This document shows positions 1-5,737 of a DNA stretch of 10,793 bases, in pieces (the stretch's first letter is position 1; every line of letters begins with the position of its first letter). The stretch is from Dehalococcoidia bacterium (GTDB lineage Bacteria; Chloroflexota; Dehalococcoidia; Dehalococcoidales; DAOWJH01), in NCBI GenBank assembly GCA_030640495.1, contig DAOWJH010000085.1:1-10793 (forward strand), written 5' to 3'. The notes beneath the pieces were generated by a model. The model was given only the letters and a program-made list of their open reading frames with translations. It did not search any database and was not told the DNA's origin. The translations under genes were made by a program, and so were the position numbers.

Positions 1-630
1 GGGTTTTACCCACCTACAGAGGGAAAGGTCTTCTATAAAGGTGAGGATATAACTGGCTTTAAACCACACCAACTGGTTAAAAGGAGGATTGGACGGAGCT
101 TTCAACTGACCGCCTTGTTTGATAACCTTTCCGTCTTCCAAAGTGTGGTGATGTCCCAGCATCTGCATACAGAGGTAGGTTTTTGGGGCTCCTTATTTCA
201 TACCCCGGGTAATCATGAGAAAGAGAAAGCTACCGAAGCCAAAACTATGGAGATATTAAAATTTACCGGCATGGAAACTCAGAGGGATGTACTTGCCAAG
301 AACTTATCCCACGGCTATCAGAAGACCCTCAATTTTACCATGGCTATAGGAACCGAGCCTAAGCTATTAATGCTGGACGAACCGCTGTGTGCCTTAAGCC
401 CGGAAAGGGTAACGGCTATCCAGGATTTGATTCGCACAGCACGGGATAAAGGGGTTACTATCTTGGTAATCGAGCACAACATGAAGGCGCTTTTCCCCAT
501 TTGCGATAGGATAATGGTCTTAGACGCTGGGATGAAGATTGCTGAGGGTACGCCCAAAGAAATTGGAGAAAACTCAAAGGTAATTGAAGCCTACCTTGGG
601 GGAGTAATAGATGTTTCAGACGGAAGATAA
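1..630 (+). CDS. livG: Branched-chain amino acid-type ABC importer ATPase, LivG family (5' end cut by window)
   Basis: This is a cytoplasmic ATPase subunit that, with LivF and two permeases, powers uptake of branched-chain amino acids or similar solutes. The frame is open from base 1, so the true start and the Walker A motif lie upstream; 209 residues are visible of a usual 250-260. Counting from base 1, the Q-loop is RSFQLT (Gln35), the ABC signature is LSHGYQ (102-107), Walker B is LLMLDEP (122-128) and the switch histidine is in VIEHNM (His159). The TPKEI and VIEAYLGG blocks near the end are typical of LivG. The stretch after the signature (LNFTMAIG) is unlike the usual LEIARAL, a mild divergence. 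The last 20 bases overlap livF, so the two are co-translated. An internal TTG at 115 is not a credible start because family similarity continues upstream of it. The transported solute cannot be read from the ATPase. Confidence 0.93.
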   Translation, partial: GFYPPTEGKVFYKGEDITGFKPHQLVKRRIGRSFQLTALFDNLSVFQSVVMSQHLHTEVGFWGSLFHTPGNHEKEKATEAKTMEILKFTGMETQRDVLAKNLSHGYQKTLNFTMAIGTEPKLLMLDEPLCALSPERVTAIQDLIRTARDKGVTILVIEHNMKALFPICDRIMVLDAGMKIAEGTPKEIGENSKVIEAYLGGVIDVSDGR

Positions 631-1345
631 GTACCTCAGCCTGAGAAACCTGACAGTATGTTACGGAGCTCTGGAGGCGGTAAAGGATGTTTCTTTCGAA
701 GTGCCAGCCGGGAAGATAGTCAGCCTCCTCGGTGCCAATGGCTCAGGCAAGAGCACTATTTTGAAGGCTATATCGGGTCTAAAAAAGCCAGCCGGAGGCG
801 AAATTTGGTTTCAGGGGTCAAGAATAGATGGAGAGCCCACCCATGCTATCATGAGGAAGGGCATTGTTCATGTCCCTGAAGGAAGAGGGCTTTTCCCCTA
901 TATGACAGTTTTTGAAAACCTCCAGATGGGTGCTTTCTCACGAAAAAGTGCCAAGAAACAGGAAATAGAAAGGGACCTGGAAGAAATCTATGAGCACTTC
1001 CCCATACTGAAAGAAAGAAGGAGCAGTCAGGCAAAAACTCTAAGCGGTGGCGAAGCCGAGATGCTGGCTCTCGCCCGTGGGCTAATGGCTAAGCCAAAGC
1101 TGCTTTTATTAGATGAGCCCCTTCAAGGATTATCGCCTGTTCTCATTGAAGAAGTTGCCAATATTATCACCATGCTCAACCAAAGAGGAATCACCATCTT
1201 GATGGTAGAACATAATATTTCTATGTCCTTTGAGCTTTCTCAGTGGGTCTACATCCTGGAGACTGGTGAGCTCGCCTTACAAGGTAAGCCTCAGGAGTTG
1301 TCACAAACTGACTATGTACAACAGTATTATCTGGGTGTAACCTGA
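611..1345 (+). CDS. livF: Branched-chain amino acid-type ABC importer ATPase, LivF family
   Basis: This is the second ATPase of the importer and would form a heterodimer with LivG under the membrane permeases. The 244-residue length is normal for LivF. Walker A is GANGSGKST (41-49). The Q-loop region is the LivF-type VPEGRGLFPYMTV (from residue 88). The signature is LSGGE (144-148), Walker B is LLLLDEP (164-170) and the switch histidine is His201 in VEHN. The ATG at 611 lies inside the end of livG and is preceded by a GGGGGAG purine run at about 599-605, so the overlap start is supported. No permease (LivH/LivM) or binding protein follows; they are presumably upstream of the window, or the lipoprotein at the far right supplies a binding protein. 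An unrelated gene follows after 94 bases, so the transport operon probably ends here. Confidence 0.95.
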   Translation: MFQTEDKYLSLRNLTVCYGALEAVKDVSFEVPAGKIVSLLGANGSGKSTILKAISGLKKPAGGEIWFQGSRIDGEPTHAIMRKGIVHVPEGRGLFPYMTVFENLQMGAFSRKSAKKQEIERDLEEIYEHFPILKERRSSQAKTLSGGEAEMLALARGLMAKPKLLLLDEPLQGLSPVLIEEVANIITMLNQRGITILMVEHNISMSFELSQWVYILETGELALQGKPQELSQTDYVQQYYLGVT

Positions 1346-1353
1346 GTAGCCTG

Positions 1354-1373
1354 TTGCCAAATCCTGTATAATG
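1354..1373 (+). promoter_or_regulatory. 20-base promoter-like motif, copy 1 (matches 10448-10467)
   Basis: The bases read TTGCCAAATCCTGTATAATG. They start nine bases after the livF stop and end 66 bases before the methyltransferase start. A near copy, with two differences, sits 13 bases after the AOR stop. It contains a perfect TATAAT (1367-1372), but the TTGCCA box is only seven bases from it, too close for a normal sigma-70 pair. If TATAAT is the -10, transcription would begin near 1380 and the -35 would be non-consensus. A promoter role for the methyltransferase gene is plausible but unproven. Confidence 0.4.
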
Positions 1374-1439
1374 GTTTAAGTCGTGGAGTTTTTACAACTG
1401 CCCTGATTCAAATTCAATAATTCTAAGAAAGGTGGTGTT

Positions 1440-2291
1440 ATGATTACCATACTACAAGGGAAAACGCAAACGGTAGAGATATCCCCCGACCGTCCCACAG
1501 TCATTATCGGAGAACGTCTCAATCCCACCGGTCGCTCTCGCTTGGCTGAGGCGCTCAGAAAAGGTGATTGGGACTTGATAAGACAGGAGGCTACCAGCCA
1601 GGTGGAACAGGGAGCAGCACTTATCGACATCAATGTCGGGGTGGCGGGGGTGGATGAAGTAGCTATGCTGCCTCAGGCAGTAAAGGTCGTCTCCGAGGTG
1701 GTGGGTGTGCCCCTTTGCCTCGATTCACCCAACCCCCAAGCCTTGGAGGCTGCCCTCAAGGTATGCCCCGGCCGACCCCTGATAAACAGCACTACCGGCG
1801 AGGAGAAATCGCTGACTGTTATCCTTCCCCTAGCCAAGAAGTTTGGGGCTGTAGTTATCGCCCTCTGCCATGATGAGGAGGGAATCGCCAATGACCCCGA
1901 AAAACGTTTTAAGGTGGCTGAGAAAATAGTGCGTAGGGCTAAAGACTATGGCCTCCACGAAGCCGACATTCTTATTGACCCATTGGTGCTCACCGTGGGC
2001 GCCGAGGCCCAGGCTGGGGTGGTAAGCCTGAGCACAACCTCCCTCATCGCTGAGAGGCTGGGACTGAACCTTACTATGGGGGCATCAAACGTGTCCTTCG
2101 GTCTCCCCAACCGATACCTTATCAACAACACCTTCCTGGCTATGGCCATTTGGTGTGGGGTGAACGCTCCCATCGTCAACCCAGCCGCCAAGGAGATAGT
2201 GGAGACTATCCTGGCTGCAGACCTGCTCAGAGGGAAAGACCCCTACGCAGTTCGCTATATAAGGCAGTGCCGGAAAAGCCAGCAAAAATAG
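1440..2291 (+). CDS. Methyltetrahydrofolate:corrinoid methyltransferase-like protein (AcsE/MeTr family)
   Basis: Family members are cytoplasmic pterin-binding TIM barrels that move the N5-methyl group of methyltetrahydrofolate to or from a corrinoid protein, as AcsE does in the Wood-Ljungdahl pathway. The 283 residues are slightly longer than AcsE (about 262). Diagnostic blocks are VIIGERLNPTGR (21-32), DINVG (63-67), LCLDS with the pterin-binding Asp95, INSTT with Asn116, LIDPLVL (178-184), and ASNVSFGLPNR with Asn217, the residue equivalent to the AcsE Asn that contacts N5, followed by LINNTFLAMA. The ATG at 1440 has the SD AGGTGG at 1430-1435. No separate small corrinoid protein or activator (RamA-like) is adjacent; the next gene downstream carries a fused B12-binding domain and is the only corrinoid protein in view. 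A dihydropteroate synthase role is less likely because the AcsE-type C-terminal block is present. The exact methyl donor and acceptor are not determinable here. Confidence 0.85.
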   Translation: MITILQGKTQTVEISPDRPTVIIGERLNPTGRSRLAEALRKGDWDLIRQEATSQVEQGAALIDINVGVAGVDEVAMLPQAVKVVSEVVGVPLCLDSPNPQALEAALKVCPGRPLINSTTGEEKSLTVILPLAKKFGAVVIALCHDEEGIANDPEKRFKVAEKIVRRAKDYGLHEADILIDPLVLTVGAEAQAGVVSLSTTSLIAERLGLNLTMGASNVSFGLPNRYLINNTFLAMAIWCGVNAPIVNPAAKEIVETILAADLLRGKDPYAVRYIRQCRKSQQK

Positions 2292-2305
2292 CCAAACTTC
2301 AGCAC

Positions 2306-2335
2306 AGTAGTATTGGCATTTTAAATAATACTATT
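2306..2335 (+). terminator. AT-rich hairpin after the methyltransferase gene, weak terminator candidate
   Basis: AGTAGTATT (2306-2314) can pair with AATACTATT (2327-2335), giving nine base pairs with one G-U, around a 12-base loop. It starts 14 bases after the stop codon. The stem is AT-rich and is followed only by one more T and then GAGC, so a strong intrinsic terminator is not evident. It may protect a 3' end instead. Confidence 0.3.
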
Positions 2336-2384
2336 TGAGCTGGATTTCTGCTTTGCCTGTGCACTCAACTTCATGTGTTATAGG

Positions 2385-2412
2385 TTGACAAATCGTTAAA
2401 AAGAACTATAGA
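2385..2412 (+). promoter_or_regulatory. Promoter candidate for the B12-dependent mutase gene
   Basis: A perfect TTGACA (2385-2390) is followed after 16 bases by TATAGA (2407-2412). Transcription would start near 2420, leaving a leader of about 160 bases before the ATG at 2581. The bases just after the -35 (AATCGTTAAA) resemble those after the TTGACA at 7439. The call rests on box match and position only. Confidence 0.5.
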
Positions 2413-2433
2413 CTATATTTATCACGGTTGATT

Positions 2434-2483
2434 TGAATCCCCAGGCAGTTGAGAAGCCTGATAGGATTCATATTTGCCAACTG
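2434..2483 (+). ncRNA. Foldable 5' leader upstream of the mutase gene, possible regulatory RNA
   Basis: TGAATCC (2434-2440) can pair with GGATTCA (2464-2470), and inside it CAGGC (2442-2446) pairs with GCCTG (2456-2460). This makes a 12-bp stem with a 1x3 internal loop and a nine-base loop. The loop start AGTTG (2447-2451) is complementary to CAACT (2478-2482) just downstream, so a pseudoknot or an alternative fold is possible. With the full outer stem formed, only seven bases would be left to cross it, so the two pairings may compete. I looked for cobalamin riboswitch boxes, because the gene encodes a B12 protein, and did not find them. The rest of the 2336-2580 leader shows no other feature I can name. 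Confidence 0.4.
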
Positions 2484-2580
2484 GCTCCCTCCACGGGGTT
2501 TCCTCCTAGATTACAAATAAAGGCTTACCCCTCCCCCAGGATGGCTGAGAATTCCCTATACTGTACCACAGGAGGCAAAG

Positions 2581-4323
2581 ATGTCGGAGTTAATCCCCAA
2601 AGGTATACCTAAAGGGAAAGAGATTGTACAGGAAGGCAGAAACCTCGGGAAAACGATTGAATTGGGAAGAAGCGCCTTTTGTCGAGAAAAGAACGTCCGT
2701 TGTGAAGGGGATTACAAGCAAATGTGCGCTGAGAAGGGGCATATCACCTGGCAGATGATAATGGGACTTAGTTCTGTTGACGAGCAGGTGGAGGCATTAA
2801 AGTATTTGTATGAATGGGGTAAGAAAACAGGGGTAGTAATTGACCGCTGCACTATAATTCCCAACATGCGGATGGGCTTGCCTGAAGAGATGTGGGACAA
2901 GGCGCCAAAGGGAACCAGTTTTATGCTGGAGAGCCTGGATGACTATGTTAGGATTATCCAGGCGGCCCCTATCCAGCCAACATTTGGGGACTTTCACATT
3001 GGCTCCCCAGCTTCGGTAAGAAATGTAACCAATGCCCTTCGGGCTGGCGCTGGTTATATCGGCACCCTTTCCCAGTATTCCTGGGATTACCCCTATTGGA
3101 AGGATGATGTTGCCCAAGTGGTAGAAGTGGTAAAAGCTATAGGGATTATGGCTGAGAAAAGAAAAGATAATATCATAGTATATTCCTATGAGTCTGATGG
3201 GATGCCAAGCCAGTTTATGGATTGGGCTTCCGTTATTGGTTATGTTCGCCTTGAAAAATATATCGTGGACGAGCTTTGTGGGGCAAACTATGCCATAGGT
3301 TATGGCGGGCTTACCGGCAATATACCAGTAAAAATTGCAAACTGGCTGGCATTATACGACGTCCTCAGAGCAGACCATAATGTTATTTCTTTCATCTATG
3401 GAAATACAATAGATGTTACCGAAGACGCTAGTTCAAATTATGCTATTGTAACTGCGGAGGTGATTCCCTTTGTCATTACCGAGCAGATTTATAAAACCGG
3501 TGCTTCATTACTCCTGGTTCCGGCTCAAGAAATGGTCAGGGTTCCAACGAAAGAGGAAATAGCCGAGGTCTTTAAAGTAGCCAGAGTCGCCCAGACCAGA
3601 GCTAAAGATTACGAAAAGATGCTTGATTTTTCATACGTAAATGAGATGCGGTCGCTACTCGCTGATAAAGGTAATCAATTCTTCATGAACATTAAGCGGG
3701 GGTTGCCCGAACTGGGGGTTGACATCGCCGACCCTGTTCAGGTACTCTTGTCCGTCAGAAGATTGGGCGCAGCCAAACTTGAAGAATTGTTTCACCCAGG
3801 TGAGAGGGATTCATCTCTGCCGAGATGTATCTCTCCTTTTATACCTACTGAACTGGTGACAATGAGCATAAATTTGAAGGATGAAGCCCTTAAAAAGATT
3901 TATTCCGAGCAATTAGCTGACACAGTTAGGGGCAAGAAGATTGCTGTAGGCTCCACCGATACCCATGAGTTTGGTCTTTATGTTATAAGCAGTGTTCTTG
4001 AGCATTTGGGTGCCAGGGTAATAAATGGAGGCATTGACTTAGATGCGGAGGAGATTTTGGACCTGGCTTCTGAAGCAGCTACCCCTTATATAGTCATAAG
4101 CACCCACAATGGCTTGTGCTTGGACTACGGTAGACACCTGATGGGGTTAGTCAAGCAGAGAAACCAGAAGGTCAAAGTGTTTATGGGTGGTCGGCTAGAT
4201 GGAATTGTAGAGGGTGGCACGGAGCCAATAGATGTCTCTGACCGATTGATTGAGCTTGGAATTAGCCCGTGTAACGATGTATGTGACCTCATCAAAGAAA
4301 TTGCAGCCATAGAAGAAGCCTAA
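2581..4323 (+). CDS. Cobalamin-dependent mutase-like fusion: glutamate mutase epsilon-type barrel plus B12-binding domain
   Basis: Residues 1 to about 430 resemble the TIM barrel of methylaspartate (glutamate) mutase epsilon. Supporting blocks are GYGGLTGNIPVKIAN (240-254, compare GPLTGTLVPPSMSN), an SWDYPY block (167-172, compare SYNIPY) and RVPTKEE (320-326, compare GIPTKE). Residues from about 450 form a B12-binding Rossmann domain with DTHEFG (460-465), matching DxHxxG with His462 as lower cobalt ligand, then VINGG (480-484) and MGGRLDG (535-541). In known glutamate mutase the two parts are separate subunits (about 483 and 137 residues); here they are one 580-residue chain. Several glutamate-binding residues appear changed, so the substrate is probably not glutamate. 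The ATG has SD GGAGG at 2571-2575, spacing five. It sits between an AcsE-like methyltransferase and a leucine dehydrogenase homologue. A methyl-accepting corrinoid role is a less likely alternative. No mutase activase (GlmL-type) is seen nearby. Confidence 0.75.
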   Translation: MSELIPKGIPKGKEIVQEGRNLGKTIELGRSAFCREKNVRCEGDYKQMCAEKGHITWQMIMGLSSVDEQVEALKYLYEWGKKTGVVIDRCTIIPNMRMGLPEEMWDKAPKGTSFMLESLDDYVRIIQAAPIQPTFGDFHIGSPASVRNVTNALRAGAGYIGTLSQYSWDYPYWKDDVAQVVEVVKAIGIMAEKRKDNIIVYSYESDGMPSQFMDWASVIGYVRLEKYIVDELCGANYAIGYGGLTGNIPVKIANWLALYDVLRADHNVISFIYGNTIDVTEDASSNYAIVTAEVIPFVITEQIYKTGASLLLVPAQEMVRVPTKEEIAEVFKVARVAQTRAKDYEKMLDFSYVNEMRSLLADKGNQFFMNIKRGLPELGVDIADPVQVLLSVRRLGAAKLEELFHPGERDSSLPRCISPFIPTELVTMSINLKDEALKKIYSEQLADTVRGKKIAVGSTDTHEFGLYVISSVLEHLGARVINGGIDLDAEEILDLASEAATPYIVISTHNGLCLDYGRHLMGLVKQRNQKVKVFMGGRLDGIVEGGTEPIDVSDRLIELGISPCNDVCDLIKEIAAIEEA

Positions 4324-4452
4324 CAGATTTCTACAGGGGTGATGGTGCAGCCGTATTAAGAGAGATTCAGAGAAACGCTGGCGAGAATATTGCCAAATTT
4401 AATCTCTACAGAGAGAGCTAACCCTTATATTAAGTAATTAGGAGGTGTGACC

Positions 4453-5559
4453 ATGAAAAAATCGATTTTTGAGTATATGGAGGAATACGGGCATGAGCAG
4501 CTTGTATTCTGCCGCGATGAAAAGGCTGGTCTGAAGGCAATCATTGCCATTCATAATACCACTTTGGGACCGGCAACAGGCGGCACTCGTGTTTGGACCT
4601 ATGAGTCGGAAGAGGATGCCCTTGTAGATGCCCTGAGATTATCGCAGGGCATGACCTATAAATACGCTGCCGCTGGTATAAACCTCGGTGGCGGCAAGAC
4701 AACGGTTATCATCAAATCGCCTGAGCAGAAGGGGGAACAATTATTTCGGGCTCTCGGTAGGTTTATTGATAACCTGAACGGGAGATATATTACCGGAGAA
4801 GATGTAGGCGTAACTGTGGGCGACCTGGAATATATCAATATGGAAACCGACTTAGTTGTCGGACTACCTGCGGAGAATGGTGGTAGTGGTGGCCCATCAC
4901 CCTATACCGCCATGGGGGTAATCGGCGGGATGAAGGCTTGCTGCAAAGAGATATACGGCAATGAATCGCTGAAGGGTAAGCGGGTTGCCGTTCAAGGAGT
5001 GGGAAACGTAGGCCATGATGTTGTTAAATACCTTGTTGAGGATGGCGCTGATGTGGTGGTAGCCGATGTTGATGAAAATAGGGTTAAGCGGGCGGTAGAG
5101 GAGTTTAAAGTTAGTGCCGTTGGCGTTGACGAAATCTATAGCGTAGATTGTGACATATTCTCACCCTGTGCTCTTGGCGCTACTATAAATGATGAAACGA
5201 TTCCAAAACTGAAGTGCAAAATCGTCGCCGGTTCAGCCAACAACCAGCTTAAAGAAGCTAGGCATGGAGAGGTATTAGGCCAGAAAGGGATACTCTATGC
5301 CCCTGACTTCATTATCAACGCTGGAGGCACTATCGCCGATACTGACCAGTTTGAGGGAGGGTTTTGCCCCGAGCGAGCCAGGAAAAAAGTAGCCCGCGTT
5401 TACGACAATGTCGCCAACGTGATTGAGATATCCAAGCGTGAAGGTATCCCAACCTATAAAGCCGCTAATAGGCTTGCCGAAGAAAGAATCAGAAAGATAG
5501 GTGAAATTAGTAAATTACGGGTAAAAGTGCCCAAGAAGCTCGCCAGAGCCTCTGAGTGA
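4453..5559 (+). CDS. Leucine dehydrogenase family amino acid dehydrogenase
   Basis: This cytoplasmic enzyme family reversibly deaminates branched-chain L-amino acids to 2-oxo acids with NAD+. The 368 residues align almost end to end with Bacillus-type leucine dehydrogenase: FEYMEEYGHEQLVFC, TLGPATGGTR, MTYKYAAAGINLGGGK with the substrate and catalytic lysines Lys70 and Lys82, GEDVG with Asp117, the dinucleotide-binding GVGNVG (182-187), PCALGATIND, and APDFIINAGG. I chose ATG 4453 because GGAGG at 4441-4445 is seven bases away; the in-frame GTG at 4447 is only one base from that SD. The C-terminal basic tail (RVKVPKKLARASE) is not diagnostic. The gene lies 129 bases after the mutase with no clear promoter between, so they may be co-transcribed. 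Valine or phenylalanine preference cannot be excluded by eye. Confidence 0.9.
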   Translation: MKKSIFEYMEEYGHEQLVFCRDEKAGLKAIIAIHNTTLGPATGGTRVWTYESEEDALVDALRLSQGMTYKYAAAGINLGGGKTTVIIKSPEQKGEQLFRALGRFIDNLNGRYITGEDVGVTVGDLEYINMETDLVVGLPAENGGSGGPSPYTAMGVIGGMKACCKEIYGNESLKGKRVAVQGVGNVGHDVVKYLVEDGADVVVADVDENRVKRAVEEFKVSAVGVDEIYSVDCDIFSPCALGATINDETIPKLKCKIVAGSANNQLKEARHGEVLGQKGILYAPDFIINAGGTIADTDQFEGGFCPERARKKVARVYDNVANVIEISKREGIPTYKAANRLAEERIRKIGEISKLRVKVPKKLARASE

Positions 5560-5610
5560 TATGTTTGCCCGAAGGTTGGTATCACTACAATAGTATCTAA
5601 TTAAGTTATT

Positions 5611-5720
5611 CACCTGCCATCGCTGCTGATAGCCTGCTCGGTCATGAAACTTGAAGCCGGTGAGGCTACAACACAAACCTGCTTGTTGGTAGGAAGTGGT
5701 TACTCAGCGATGGCGTGGTG
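5611..5720. repeat. About 110-base inverted-repeat element between convergent genes
   Basis: GCCATCGCTG (5616-5625) and CAGCGATGGC (5705-5714) are perfect 10-base inverted repeats. CACC (5611-5614) and GGTG (5717-5720) extend the pairing past a 1x2 internal loop to 14 bp. Inside, TAGCCT (5630-5635) pairs with AGGCTA (5663-5668), then CGG (5639-5641) with CCG (5657-5659) across a 3x3 internal loop. No ORF lies in it and I see no clear target-site duplication. The flank on the right is TTTAATTT. It could be a bidirectional terminator for the two converging genes, a structured RNA, or a miniature mobile element. Confidence 0.5.
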
Positions 5721-5737
5721 TTTAATTTACCCCTTGC

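Noticed and set aside
115..117. TTG at 115 as the start of a short ATPase
   Set aside because: The frame is open to base 1 and the upstream residues match LivG, including the Q-loop at GRSFQLT, so the gene is merely cut by the window edge.
2336..2580. Cobalamin riboswitch before the B12-dependent mutase gene
   Set aside because: I searched for the B12 box and the GCCACTG element by eye and found neither; GCCAACTGG at 2476-2484 is only a superficial likeness.
4361..4407. Inverted repeat AGAGATT/AATCTCT between the mutase and leucine dehydrogenase genes
   Set aside because: Seven base pairs around a 33-base loop with no T-run is within chance for this length.
4338..4420. Open stretch between the mutase and leucine dehydrogenase genes reading like AAVLREIQRNAGENIAKF before a stop
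   Set aside because: It is about 27 codons, has no start codon or SD in frame, and I recognise no family. It could be a decayed gene end but cannot be supported.
4447..4452. GTG at 4447 as the start of the leucine dehydrogenase gene, adding two residues
   Set aside because: It lies one base after the GGAGG at 4441-4445, too close for initiation; the ATG at 4453 has a seven-base spacing and fits the family N-terminus.
5611..5720. CRISPR repeat or attachment-site reading of the inverted-repeat element
   Set aside because: There is only one inverted pair, no direct repeats with spacers, and no tRNA or integrase gene nearby.
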